Assembly: GCF_030160715.1 (NCBI RefSeq)
Contig: NZ_BSOW01000010.1
Location: 1 to 64,000, forward strand
Reading direction: 5' to 3'
Source of the DNA: Bradyrhizobium iriomotense
Lineage (GTDB): Bacteria > Pseudomonadota > Alphaproteobacteria > Rhizobiales > Xanthobacteraceae
Length of the DNA: 64,000 nucleotides
A model generated the notes under the pieces. The model saw only the letters and a list, made by a program, of their open reading frames with translations, was not told where the DNA came from and ran no database searches. A program made the translations under genes and the position numbers. The number at the start of each line of letters is the position of its first letter. Position 1 is the first letter of the stretch. Positions 9,030 through 19,154 of the stretch are shown in pieces.

Positions 9030-9108
9030 AAAATCGCCTTGGGGTGATGACGGTTGAGGATCCGGACCGCCAGAGTTCGGACGATCGAAGAGAAGGGAGG
9101 GACGCAAC

Positions 9109-9279
9109 ATGCTGAAGAGCATCAATGCACTGCTCAAGGCCGACGTACTCTATGCCCTGCTTGCGATTGGGCACGGGGATCGGCTGGTGGTCTGCGACAC
9201 TAATTTCCCGGCCGACTCGATCGCGCGCTATGGCTGCTTCATTTTTACCAAAGGCGTCATCGCCCCTGACGGAGAATGA
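9109..9279 (+). pseudogene. RbsD/FucU sugar mutarotase with internal in-frame deletion
   Basis: A 56-codon ORF with a good ribosome-binding site (GAAGGGAGG at 9092-9100). Its first part, MLKSINALLKADVLYALL through GHGD and NFPADSIAR, matches the N-terminus of RbsD/FucU mutarotases. The last part, YGCFIFTKGVIAPDGE, matches the extreme C-terminus of the same family. Family members have about 140-150 residues, so some 85-95 central codons are missing and the two ends are joined in frame. The active-site histidine of GHGD is kept but the fold cannot be complete. It sits between the aldehyde dehydrogenase and ribokinase genes, where an intact mutarotase would be expected. Confidence 0.8.
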
Positions 9280-9283
9280 TCAG

Positions 9284-10207
9284 ATGAGCAGGAATGGTGT
9301 CGCCGTCCTTGGCGTCTTCGTCGTCGACCTGGCGTTCCGCGCCGGCAACATGCCCGCGATCGGCGAGACCATCGCGGGATCCGGGTTCGCCATGGGGCCC
9401 GGTGGCAAGGGATCGAACCAGGCCGTCGCGGCCGCGCGTGCGGGGGCAGGGGTGACCTTCATCTCCCGGATCGGCAACGACGCCTTCGGCGAGCTTGCGA
9501 TCAAGACCTGGGAGTCCGAGGGGATCAGGCCGCGCGTTGCCAAGACCGCGGAGGCGCCGACCGGTGCCGCATTCATTTATGTCCATGAGACGCGCGGCGA
9601 CAACGCGATCATCGTGGTGCCGGGCGCGGCGGGCGGTATCAGCCCTGCCGATGTCGATGCGGTGGCGGACGCTATTCGCGAGAGCCGCGTGTTCGTGACG
9701 CAACTCGAGCAGCCTGTCGAGGCGGCATTCAGGGGACTCGAGATAGCGCGCGCTGCAGGCAGCATCACGGTGTTTAATCCGGCGCCGGCGATCAAGTTCG
9801 ATCAGAGCCTGTTCGCGCTTTGCGACTACGTCGTTCCCAATGAAACCGAAGCGGAAGCGTTGACCGGAATCGCCGTTGGCGATCTTGACGGTGCCCGACG
9901 GGCCGGCGACGCGCTGTTGGCCAAGGGCGCCGGGACCGCGTTGATCACGCTCGGCGAGCGCGGCGCCCTGTTTCATGCACGTGGCCGCTCGCTGCATGTG
10001 CCGCCCTTTACCGCCGGCAAGGTGGTCGAGACCACCGGCGCGGGCGACGCATTCGTCGGCGGCTTCGCGGCGGCGCTCGCTGATGGCGTCGATCCGCTGG
10101 AGGCTGCGCGCTTCGGGGCGGCCACGGCAGCAATCTCGGTCACTCGTCCAGGGACAGCGCCTGCGATGCCGCGCCGGGCGGAGATAGACGCGCTACTGAG
10201 GGAATAG
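9284..10207 (+). CDS. rbsK: Ribokinase-family sugar kinase (PfkB fold)
   Basis: A 307-residue kinase, the usual ribokinase length when started at ATG 9284 (GGAGA at 9271-9275). GPGGKGSNQAVAAAR near residues 40-54 is the N-terminal PfkB signature, and TTGAGDAFVGGF holds the catalytic base Asp255 and the anion-hole glycines. It transfers phosphate from ATP to O5 of ribose or a related pentose. Because deoC and an acetaldehyde-oxidising enzyme precede it in the same strand order, 2-deoxyribose is a reasonable substrate and ribose the default one. It starts five bases after the rbsD remnant's stop and is the last gene of the unit. Confidence 0.9.
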   Translation: MSRNGVAVLGVFVVDLAFRAGNMPAIGETIAGSGFAMGPGGKGSNQAVAAARAGAGVTFISRIGNDAFGELAIKTWESEGIRPRVAKTAEAPTGAAFIYVHETRGDNAIIVVPGAAGGISPADVDAVADAIRESRVFVTQLEQPVEAAFRGLEIARAAGSITVFNPAPAIKFDQSLFALCDYVVPNETEAEALTGIAVGDLDGARRAGDALLAKGAGTALITLGERGALFHARGRSLHVPPFTAGKVVETTGAGDAFVGGFAAALADGVDPLEAARFGAATAAISVTRPGTAPAMPRRAEIDALLRE

Positions 10208-10316
10208 TTCGCTTCACGGCTTCCCGTCCGGGCCTTTGGTGGGCACGTAAAGCCGATACAACGGGGGCGAGGACTTGCCTGACGCCGAAGGGATCATGAA
10301 GGATGTGGAGCGAGTT

Positions 10317-10346
10317 GAGCCCGGCTTCTCATTGGAGGCCGGGCTC
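10317..10346. terminator. Hairpin between convergent rbsK and lacI-type gene
   Basis: GAGCCCGGC (10317-10325) pairs perfectly with GCCGGGCTC (10338-10346), loop 12 nt. No T-tract follows. The rest of the 313-base gap (10208-10520) holds no recognisable gene. Confidence 0.5.
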
Positions 10347-10520
10347 TGATCGATAGCGCCGTTTCATCGCGTGTGTCTTGGTCGGCCGCCGGTTATAGGG
10401 CGAGCGATTGACCGGTCTCAGCGAGATGCCGACGTTTGTCCCGGAGCGCCTTGTCTGCCTCCCAGCTCATGTTTGGACGATCGTTGACGGCGCCTTGTCT
10501 GCAGATTGAAAGCTGCCAAA

Positions 10521-11561
10521 TCAGCTACTTTGCCTGTGAAGCAACGAGAAAGAAGTGTCGATGACGGCCCGCTCCGTCTTGCCATCAACTCCCGCAATTC
10601 TCTCAATGACAAGCCGAGCAGCTTCCCTTCCAATGAGATCACCCGGCGGGCGGATTGTGGTCATGGATGGGTTACATCCTGCGCTGAAGCTCAAGTCACC
10701 GAATCCGACCACCGACAAGCGCTCGGGAACCGCGAGGCCGAGGCGCTGACATTCGAAAATCGCGCCTAGTGCGATGTGATCGTTCGAGCAGGCGATGCCG
10801 TTGACGCCTGGAAAGCGACGCAAGGCCTCCGTGAGCAGCATGGCGCCCACGTCGGCGCTTGCCGGGGCCGGATGCTGTATGATCCCGGCACTCACGTCCG
10901 GCACGCTCCGTGCGGTCTCGACGAAACCCTGTGCACGCTGTGCAGCGCGACGATCCTCCTGCAGGCGGGCTCCAAGAAACAACAACTGCTTGCGTCGGCG
11001 TTGTATCAGATGCGACGCAGCGGCGCTGCCGACCTGAACGTGATGGAAGCCGACCGCCATGTCGATGGGCTGCGCACCGAGCTCCCAGATCTCGACAACC
11101 GGCACCTTGCCATCGCGTAACAGCTTGCGGGTAGCTGCGGTGTGGGAGAGTCCAGTCAGGACGATGGCCGCTGGTGCCCACGACAGCGCCGTGCGCACCA
11201 GATCTTCCTCGTCGTGCTCACTATATTCCGTGTGCCCCAGCATGACCTGGAGGCGCTGCTTGCTCAGTTCGGACTGCATGGTGGCGACGGTCTCGGCGAA
11301 GAACGCGTTGCGAACCGAGGGGACAATGATGCTTACGACGCGCGACGAAGCGGCTGCTAGGCCGCCGGCCATCAGGTTCGGCACGTAGTCGAGCGCCTTG
11401 ATGGCGCGTGCGATCGATTGGCTGGCAGCCGCGGAAACCGCGTCGGGCTTCCTGAAATAAAGAGATACCGTAGAGGGCGAGAGCTCAGCACGGGCCGCCA
11501 CGTCCATGATCGTGACCCGCTGCATCTTTCGCCGGGAGCGCGGAGACTTTGGTGAGGCCAT
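10521..11561 (-). CDS. LacI-family transcriptional regulator of the sulfoquinovose module
   Basis: A 346-residue repressor. The N-terminal HTH contains VTIMDVAARAELSPSTVSLYFR (about residues 16-37) followed by the hinge helix, and the rest is a periplasmic-binding-protein-like sensor domain with the GIACSNDHIALGAIF and SVVGFGD landmarks of the family. It most resembles the GntR-type LacI subgroup. It is divergent from a CUT1 importer, an SDR and a GH31 sulfoquinovosidase, so it probably controls them in response to sulfoquinovose or a derivative. GCGCTGCGA motifs in the intervening region (11573-11786) are candidate operators, including a near-perfect 16-bp palindrome at 11718-11733. Confidence 0.88.
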   Translation of the reverse strand: MASPKSPRSRRKMQRVTIMDVAARAELSPSTVSLYFRKPDAVSAAASQSIARAIKALDYVPNLMAGGLAAASSRVVSIIVPSVRNAFFAETVATMQSELSKQRLQVMLGHTEYSEHDEEDLVRTALSWAPAAIVLTGLSHTAATRKLLRDGKVPVVEIWELGAQPIDMAVGFHHVQVGSAAASHLIQRRRKQLLFLGARLQEDRRAAQRAQGFVETARSVPDVSAGIIQHPAPASADVGAMLLTEALRRFPGVNGIACSNDHIALGAIFECQRLGLAVPERLSVVGFGDLSFSAGCNPSMTTIRPPGDLIGREAARLVIERIAGVDGKTERAVIDTSFSLLHRQSS

Positions 11562-11572
11562 CGGAAAATAAT

Positions 11573-11786
11573 AGCGCTGCGAACGCTGCGAGCATAAGTG
11601 GGAATGCCCTCGGAATGCAATCGCTTCTTTTCTTGTATATTGTGGCGTGATATCAGGGCATTGTCGTCAAATTTGACCACCGTCAAGGATAAGAGCGGCT
11701 TTCGCCTTGATCTAAAAATTGCAGCGCTGCGATGGTGGGCGGAAGATCGAACGGCGTGGCTTAGCAGTGCTTCGGCGGCGCTGCGA
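11573..11786. promoter_or_regulatory. Divergent control region with candidate LacI operators
   Basis: GCGCTGCGA recurs at about 11573, 11724 and 11779, with a shorter CGCTGCGA at about 11585. The copy at 11718-11733 (ATTGCAGC-GCTGCGAT) is a palindrome with a single mismatched pair of positions, centred on CpG-containing GCGC as in many LacI operators. A separate perfect 12-bp palindrome GTCAAATTTGAC lies at 11666-11677. Both are candidates for the regulator encoded at 10521-11561. Confidence 0.5.
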
Positions 11787-11817
11787 AGGCTGCAGGATGC
11801 GCGAGGGAGGTGACGGG

Positions 11818-12891
11818 ATGGCTTCAGTCAGCCTGTGCAAGCTCGACAAGAGCTATGGCTCGTATCGGGTCGTGAAGGGGATCGATCTCGAGATCGCCGA
11901 TGGTGAGTTTGTGGTCCTTGTCGGCCCATCGGGCTGCGGAAAATCGACTACGCTGCGAATGATCGCGGGACTGGAGAGCATCACGGGCGGCGAAATCCGA
12001 ATTGGTGAGCGCGTCGTCAATGCGCTGCCGCCGCGTGAGCGCGACATCGCCATGGTCTTTCAAGACTATGCGCTCTATCCCCACAAGACCGTGCGCGAGA
12101 ACATGGGCTTCAGCCTGAAGGTGCGCGGTGCGAGCGCCGAAGAGGCTGAGGCCAAGGTTGCTGCGGCGGCGAACATGCTCGGCATCGCGCATCTGCTTGA
12201 CAGGCGGCCGGGGCAGCTCTCGGGCGGTCAGCGTCAGCGCGTCGCCATGGGGCGTGCCATCGTGCGGCGTCCGCAGGTGTTTCTGTTCGATGAGCCGCTG
12301 TCGAACCTCGACGCGAAGCTGCGCGGCGAGGTCCGCGCCGAGATCAAGAGGTTGCATCGAGCCATCGGGACGACCATCGTCTATGTGACCCACGATCAGG
12401 TCGAGGCGATGACGCTCGCCGATCGCATCGTCATTCTTCGTGGTGGCGATATCGAACAGATTGGAACGCCCGATGAGGTATACAACAATCCGGCGAGCGT
12501 ATTCGTCGGCGGCTTCGTTGGCTCCCCGTCGATGAACTTCGCCAAGGCGAAAGCCGCGGGCGGCCTCCTCGATTTCGCCGACGGCAATCGTCTGCCGCTC
12601 GCCGCGCTTGGCGGTTGCGCTATGTCCGCGGTCGACGGCCGCGAGTTCATCGTCGGAATCAGGCCCGAGCACTTCACCACCGCGGCGACCGATACCGGTC
12701 TGAACTGCGTGGTCGAGGTCGTCGAGCCGCTCGGCTCCGACACGCTGGTGCATTTCTCCATCGGCGGATCCACGCTGACTGCCCGGTTGCCGCCCCAGGC
12801 GAGGCCCACGCCGGGCGAGGCACTGTGGATCGGTCTCGATCCCAGGAAGATCCACCTGTTCGACACGTCGACCGAGCGCGTCGTTCACTGA
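11818..12891 (+). CDS. CUT1 ABC importer ATPase (MalK/UgpC-like)
   Basis: A 357-residue ATP-binding subunit started at ATG 11818 behind GAGGGAGG (11803-11810). Walker A GPSGCGKST lies at about residues 37-45, signature LSGGQRQRVAMGRAIVRRP near 135, Walker B VFLFDEPLSNLD near 155-166, switch His in VTHDQ. The C-terminal third is a regulatory OB-fold (TOBE) domain, which includes GIRPEHF, as in MalK and UgpC. It energises import together with the binding protein and two permeases encoded downstream. It is the first gene of the putative sulfoquinovose uptake operon. Confidence 0.92.
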   Translation: MASVSLCKLDKSYGSYRVVKGIDLEIADGEFVVLVGPSGCGKSTTLRMIAGLESITGGEIRIGERVVNALPPRERDIAMVFQDYALYPHKTVRENMGFSLKVRGASAEEAEAKVAAAANMLGIAHLLDRRPGQLSGGQRQRVAMGRAIVRRPQVFLFDEPLSNLDAKLRGEVRAEIKRLHRAIGTTIVYVTHDQVEAMTLADRIVILRGGDIEQIGTPDEVYNNPASVFVGGFVGSPSMNFAKAKAAGGLLDFADGNRLPLAALGGCAMSAVDGREFIVGIRPEHFTTAATDTGLNCVVEVVEPLGSDTLVHFSIGGSTLTARLPPQARPTPGEALWIGLDPRKIHLFDTSTERVVH

Positions 12892-12934
12892 GCCGGATCG
12901 GTTAAGCCGGATCAAATTGCATTGACTGAGATAA

Positions 12935-14209
<1,275 letters not shown>

Positions 14210-14295
14210 GGTCGGTCGCGACCGCGAGCAGAGGTGTCCTTCCTTCGTTCACGCCTTGCTCGTCGTCGTGAATCGATGCCGCGCCTCGAAAGACA

Positions 14296-15258
14296 ATGCG
14301 GACCGGGCACATGACCGTGACATCCAGACTCGAGCAAGTCGCCGAACGCGTCGAAACCCGACGCGCGATGCTGTCACGCTTGCTTGATCCGGATGAAACC
14401 ACGCTCGGCGCGCTGTTGCTTGCACCGGCCGCCGTTCTGCTCGGGGGCGTGATCGTCTACCCGGTCTGTAAGCTGCTCTACACGAGCTTCCTCGATCTGT
14501 CGCTGACGTCGGGTGCGCCGGCGCGATTTGTTGGGCTCGCCAATTTCCAGCAGATGCTTGAGGATCCGGTGTTCTGGCAGGCGACCTGGAACACCATCCT
14601 GATTACCTTGATCACGGTACCGGGAGCGCTGGTCGTTGGGCTCGGACTTGCGCTGCTCGCCAACCTCCCATTCAACATCCGCTGGCCGGTGCGGCTGTCG
14701 CTCCTCATCCCCTGGGCGCTGCCGCTCTCCTTCGCGGGCCTGATCTTCGCTTGGTTCTTCCATTCGGAGTACGGCGTCGTGAACGACGTGTTGAACCGCG
14801 TCGGCCTCCCCGGTGCGATCTGGTTCAATTCGCCGAGACTCGCATTCGCCGCGATCTGCCTTACGATCACCTGGAAAGCTTCGTCCTTCATGGCGATGAT
14901 CATTCTCGCCGGCTTGCAGACCATTCCGCGATCGCTCTACGAGGCGGCGGACGTCGACGGAGCCGGGCGCGTGCGGCAGTTTTTCGAAATTACGTTGCCG
15001 CTGCTCAAGCCGACCATCGTGGTTGCATTGATTTTCAGGACGATTGCCGCGCTGCAGACCTTCGATATTCCCTACATGATGACGGGCGGCGGGCCCGGCA
15101 CGTCGACCGCGACGCTCGCCATGTATATCCATCAGAACACCGTGTCGTTCCTCGATCTCGGTTACGGATCGGCGCTCGCGGTGGTGATGTTCATTCTCTC
15201 GATGTGCGTGACCGCGGTCTATCTGCGCATGATCAGCGGCAGGGAGGGCGCCCGATGA
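14296..15258 (+). CDS. CUT1 importer permease (MalF/UgpA-like)
   Basis: A 320-residue inner-membrane protein with six predicted helices. The EAA loop that contacts the ATPase reads YEAADVDGAGRVRQFFEITLPLL. An in-frame ATG five codons downstream (14311) is an alternative start. Its stop overlaps the next permease's ATG (ATGA at 15255-15258), so the two permeases are translationally coupled. Confidence 0.9.
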   Translation: MRTGHMTVTSRLEQVAERVETRRAMLSRLLDPDETTLGALLLAPAAVLLGGVIVYPVCKLLYTSFLDLSLTSGAPARFVGLANFQQMLEDPVFWQATWNTILITLITVPGALVVGLGLALLANLPFNIRWPVRLSLLIPWALPLSFAGLIFAWFFHSEYGVVNDVLNRVGLPGAIWFNSPRLAFAAICLTITWKASSFMAMIILAGLQTIPRSLYEAADVDGAGRVRQFFEITLPLLKPTIVVALIFRTIAALQTFDIPYMMTGGGPGTSTATLAMYIHQNTVSFLDLGYGSALAVVMFILSMCVTAVYLRMISGREGAR

Positions 15259-16109
15259 GTGCAACCGCGATTTCAACCAGCGGATCACTCCTGTCGGGAA
15301 AGCCGCTGCGCGCGGTGGCGGCCGTTATTCTCATCGTCAACGGCCTATTTCCTGCGCTTTGGATTCTCCTCACCTCGTTCAAGACCGAGGCGGAACTGAC
15401 GCTGAAGCCGATCACCTGGCTGCCGCATGCGCCGACGCTGCAGAACTATATGCAGGCGTTCGCCGATCAGCCGCTGCTCATCTTTCTGTTCAACAGCTTC
15501 ATGGTTGCGCTGTTGTCGACCGCGTTGACTCTTCTCATCTCGGTTCTTGCGGCTTATGCGCTTGCACGGCTGAATCTCCGGTTCCGGGGACTGATCATGT
15601 CGCTGATCATCGCGGTCTCGACCTTTCCGCTGGTGACGCTGCTGGTGCCCCTGTTCGAGACGATGCGCGCGCTCGACCTGCTCAACACCTGGACTGCGCT
15701 GATCCTGCCTTACACGGTGTTAAGCCTGCCGGTGTGCACCCTGGTGCTGACCTCGTTCTTCGAAGGCATCCCGCGGGATCTCGAGAACGCCGCGATGATC
15801 GACGGCTGCACGCGATTTGGCGCGCTGTTCAGGGTGGTGGTGCCGCTCTCTGCGCCGGGCGTCTTTACAGCGGGCATCCTCGCCTTCGTCAACTCCTGGG
15901 ACGAATTCCTGCTGGCGTTGTCATTCAACTCCAACCCGGCGCTGCGGACGCTGCCGGTTGGTATCCAGCTCTATCAGGGCGAATTCGCCTTTCCCTGGCC
16001 GGTCATCTCTGCCGCGCTTGTCGTAGGCATCGTGCCGGTCGCGGTCCTGATCGTGATCTTCCAGGAGCGCGTGGTCTCGGGGCTGACGGCGGGGGGACTC
16101 AAGGGATGA
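15255..16109 (+). CDS. CUT1 importer permease (MalG/UgpE-like)
   Basis: A 284-residue inner-membrane protein with about six helices and the EAA loop LENAAMIDGCTRFGALFRVVVPLSAPG. The start at ATG 15255 overlaps the stop of the first permease. Longer upstream reading in the same frame runs through the preceding permease gene and is not used. It pairs with that permease to form the channel. Confidence 0.9.
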   Translation: MSATAISTSGSLLSGKPLRAVAAVILIVNGLFPALWILLTSFKTEAELTLKPITWLPHAPTLQNYMQAFADQPLLIFLFNSFMVALLSTALTLLISVLAAYALARLNLRFRGLIMSLIIAVSTFPLVTLLVPLFETMRALDLLNTWTALILPYTVLSLPVCTLVLTSFFEGIPRDLENAAMIDGCTRFGALFRVVVPLSAPGVFTAGILAFVNSWDEFLLALSFNSNPALRTLPVGIQLYQGEFAFPWPVISAALVVGIVPVAVLIVIFQERVVSGLTAGGLKG

Positions 16110-16170
16110 GGTGTTAACGTGTCTAAGAAACGTCGACCATCTGAGCAGAGGCTATTGCGAGGCGCCTGAA

Positions 16171-16926
16171 ATGACCGCTTACGATTCCGTTCGCTACACT
16201 TCCCTGAAGGACCGCAACGTGCTGATCACCGGTGGCGCCTCCGGCATCGGCGCCGAGATGGTGAAGGCGTTCGCGGCTCAAGGGGCGACGGTCTCTTTCA
16301 TTGACATCGATGTCGATGGGGGTGCGGCGATCGCAGCCTCGACGGGAGCAGAATTCACCGCGTGCGACATCACGGATATCGCAGCGCTGAGGTCCGCTAT
16401 CGCGGCCGTGGAAGGCAGACATGGGCCGGTCGCGGTGCTGATCAACAACGCAGCCCGCGACGATCGCCACGCCATGGCCGATGTGGAGCCCGAGGCGTGG
16501 CGGCGCACGCTGGCGCTGAACCTCGATCATCAGTTTTTCGCGAGCCAGGCCGTGCGCACGCGGATGGCCGAGGCTGGCTGTGGATCGATCGTCATGTTCG
16601 GCTCGGTCTCCTGGATGCGCGGAATTCCGGGAATGGCCGGCTACACGGCGGCGAAAGCCGCGATCAACGGCATGACCAAGACGCTTGCCCGAGAGCTCGG
16701 CCCGGCCGGCATTCGCGTCAACTGCATCGTGCCCGGCGCAATCGTGACCGAGCGCCAACTGCGGCTGTGGACGACGCCGGAAAGCAATCAGAAGTTCATC
16801 GACAGCCAGGCGCTTAAATTCCGACTCGACGCCACGCATGTGGCGCGCATGGCGCTGTTTCTCGGCTCCGATGAGAGCGCCGGCTGCACGGGCGCGAACT
16901 TCGTTGTCGACGCCGGCCTGACATGA
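16171..16926 (+). CDS. SDR-family sugar dehydrogenase, candidate sulfoquinovose 1-dehydrogenase
   Basis: A 251-residue classical short-chain dehydrogenase from ATG 16171. A longer form from GTG 16111 is possible but adds an atypical leader. The cofactor motif is TGGASGIG followed by an acidic residue in FIDID, pointing to NAD. The catalytic set is Ser of FGSVSW, Tyr of YTAAKAA and the Lys four residues on. NNAARDDRHAMADV and the FGS-SW region resemble Caulobacter D-xylose 1-dehydrogenase. In the sulfo-Entner-Doudoroff pathway an NAD-dependent SDR oxidises sulfoquinovose to its lactone. Placement between the transporter and the sulfoquinovosidase fits that role, but xylose or another aldose is an alternative. 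Its stop overlaps the next gene's ATG. Confidence 0.85.
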   Translation: MTAYDSVRYTSLKDRNVLITGGASGIGAEMVKAFAAQGATVSFIDIDVDGGAAIAASTGAEFTACDITDIAALRSAIAAVEGRHGPVAVLINNAARDDRHAMADVEPEAWRRTLALNLDHQFFASQAVRTRMAEAGCGSIVMFGSVSWMRGIPGMAGYTAAKAAINGMTKTLARELGPAGIRVNCIVPGAIVTERQLRLWTTPESNQKFIDSQALKFRLDATHVARMALFLGSDESAGCTGANFVVDAGLT

Positions 16927-18935
16927 GTACTGAAGGAATGGACATGAGACTTGAGACCACCCAGGCGGGTTTTACGCTTTCTCTCGATGGTCGCCTGCTT
17001 CTGAGACACAGTGCGGCGGCTCCGTGCTTCTTCGTCGGGCGAGGCAACGACAGCATCGAGATGCATCGTGGCCGTTTCGAGATCGAAGATCGCCTTGTCG
17101 AGCGCTGTCCGCTGGCGCATGCCGAGATCGATGGTGAAAGGATCGTTCTTGCAGTCATGAAGGGGCAGCCACCGCGCCTGGTCATCAGGCTCGAGGGGAA
17201 TGCCTTGGTGCTGCAAACCGTCGATTCCACCGTGAACCGGTTCTGGATTCGAGTGGCTGCCGATCAGGATGAGCACGTCTGGGGCGGTGGCGAGCAGTTT
17301 TCCTATTTCGATCTGCGCGGTCGTCGTTTTCCATTATGGAGCTCGGAGCCGGGCGTCGGGCGTGACAAGACGACGGAGATCACGTTCAAGGCGGATGTCA
17401 CTGACAAGGCGGGCGGCGACTACTACCACACTTACTATCCGCAGCCGACCTATCTCTCATCGGCGCGCTATGCGCTTCATGTCGCAACGTCCGCCTTCAG
17501 CGCCTTCGATTTCCGCGACCGTTCGTTTCACGAAATCGAGGTCTGGGCTGTTCCGGAGCGGATCGAGCTTTTTGCCGCACCGTCGTTCATCGAGCTGGTC
17601 GAGATGCTGTCCGGCCGTTTCGGACGCCAACCGCCGCTGCCGGAATGGGTCTACAACGGCGCGATCATCGGGTTGAAGGATGGGACGAATTCATTCAAAC
17701 GCCTGGTCAAGATGCGCGAGGCCGGCGTCAAGGTCACCGGCCTGTGGTGCGAGGACTGGGTCGGCATCCGGCCTACCGCGTTCGGCGCGCGGCTGTTCTG
17801 GAATTGGCAGGCCAACGAGACGCGATATCCGGGCCTGCGGCAGCGCATTGCCGAACTGAACAGCGAGGGCATCCGGTTCCTCGGCTATGTGAATCCCCAT
17901 CTCTGCGACGATGGGGCCTTGTTCAAGGAGGCGGAGGCCGCGGACTATTTCGTCAGGGATGCCTCCGGGCGAACTGCCCTGATCGATTTCGGCGAATTTC
18001 ATTGCGGCATCGTTGATTTCACCAATCCAGATGCTGCGGCATGGTTCTCCGAAGAAATCATCGGCGTGAGAATGCTCGACTATGGCCTGTCCGGCTGGAT
18101 GGCCGATTTCGGCGAGTATCTGCCGGCTGACGTGCGTCTCGCCAACGGGATGGACGCGAAGCTCATGCACAATCAATGGCCGACGCTCTGGGCGGAGGTG
18201 AACGCGAAGGCGGTGGCGAGCCGCGGCAAGACCGGTGAAGGGCTGTTTTTCATGCGCGCCGGTTTCACAGGCGTGCAGAAATATTGCCCCTTGCTCTGGG
18301 CCGGCGACCAGTCGGTCGACTTTTCCCGCCACGATGGGCTCGTGACGGTGATGTGCGCGGCGTTGTCCTCTGGACTGCTTGGGAATGCGTTTCATCATTC
18401 TGACATCGGGGGTTACACGAGCCTGTTCGGCAATGTCCGCACGCCCGAGCTGATCATGCGCTGGGCGGAGATGGCTGCGTTCAGCCCGGTCATGCGGAGT
18501 CATGAGGGCAACAGGCCGCGCGACAATTTGCAGCTCGACGGCGATGCCGTAGTGCTGCAGCATTTCGCGAGGATGACCGAGATCTACGTTCATCTCGCCC
18601 CCTATCTCAAAACCTTGTCGCTGGAAGCCGCTCAGCGCGGCCTTCCAGTGCAGCGTCCCTTGTTCTTACACCACGAAGCCGATCGCCGGACGTACACCAT
18701 TCAGGACAGCTATCTCTATGGTCCCGATCTGCTGGTCGCGCCCATCTGGCAGGCATCCCAAGAACAGCGGACAGTGTACCTCCCAGCCGGAACCAGTTGG
18801 GTCCACGTCTGGACAGGCCAGTCATTTTCAGGCGGCGATAAAATTACCGTCGACGCTCCACTAGGACAGCCGGCGGTCTTTCATAGGGCGGACTCCGCGT
18901 TTGGATCATTGTTCCGCGGATTGCGGGAGATCTAG
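16923..18935 (+). CDS. GH31 sulfoquinovosidase
   Basis: A 670-residue glycoside hydrolase family 31 enzyme. The nucleophile is Asp395 in WMADFGEYLP and the acid/base Asp462 in WAGDQSVDF, both contexts as in E. coli YihQ. Sulfonate-recognising residues correspond to Lys252 (GLKDG), Glu277 (WCEDW), Arg290 and Trp293 (ARLFW). This is the KERW variant known from Agrobacterium sulfoquinovosidase, with the same spacings 25, 13 and 3, instead of the QQRW set of E. coli. It hydrolyses sulfoquinovosides such as sulfoquinovosyl glycerol. No signal peptide is visible, so it acts in the cytoplasm on imported glycoside. Its start overlaps the SDR stop (ATGA). An ATG five codons later is an alternative. 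Confidence 0.92.
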   Translation: MSTEGMDMRLETTQAGFTLSLDGRLLLRHSAAAPCFFVGRGNDSIEMHRGRFEIEDRLVERCPLAHAEIDGERIVLAVMKGQPPRLVIRLEGNALVLQTVDSTVNRFWIRVAADQDEHVWGGGEQFSYFDLRGRRFPLWSSEPGVGRDKTTEITFKADVTDKAGGDYYHTYYPQPTYLSSARYALHVATSAFSAFDFRDRSFHEIEVWAVPERIELFAAPSFIELVEMLSGRFGRQPPLPEWVYNGAIIGLKDGTNSFKRLVKMREAGVKVTGLWCEDWVGIRPTAFGARLFWNWQANETRYPGLRQRIAELNSEGIRFLGYVNPHLCDDGALFKEAEAADYFVRDASGRTALIDFGEFHCGIVDFTNPDAAAWFSEEIIGVRMLDYGLSGWMADFGEYLPADVRLANGMDAKLMHNQWPTLWAEVNAKAVASRGKTGEGLFFMRAGFTGVQKYCPLLWAGDQSVDFSRHDGLVTVMCAALSSGLLGNAFHHSDIGGYTSLFGNVRTPELIMRWAEMAAFSPVMRSHEGNRPRDNLQLDGDAVVLQHFARMTEIYVHLAPYLKTLSLEAAQRGLPVQRPLFLHHEADRRTYTIQDSYLYGPDLLVAPIWQASQEQRTVYLPAGTSWVHVWTGQSFSGGDKITVDAPLGQPAVFHRADSAFGSLFRGLREI

Positions 18936-19154
18936 GCGACACGTGGGTGGATGAAGCAGCATCCGACAGAGCGCCTCGCCTCATGGCGCTGTGTGATTGG
19001 CAAGCAGGATGGCAGGGAGTCCAGGGTAGAGAGCCGCTTGCCGGATTCACAACCTTAGAGCGTGTCTCCAGATTTGACTATGGGGATACAATAGTAGGTG
19101 CGGCGCCGCCGGGATCGGCCGCGCCGCTGTGACTTGCGCTACAGAGCAGGAGCG
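18936..19154. other. Intergenic, nothing recognised
   Basis: About 220 bases with no supportable gene, hairpin with T-tract or conserved promoter. It separates the sulfoquinovosidase gene from a convergent small-protein gene. Confidence 0.4.

Noticed and set aside
16111..16170. Upstream GTG start for the SDR gene
   Set aside because: The added 20 residues have no parallel in related dehydrogenases, while the ATG at 16171 gives the standard N-terminus.
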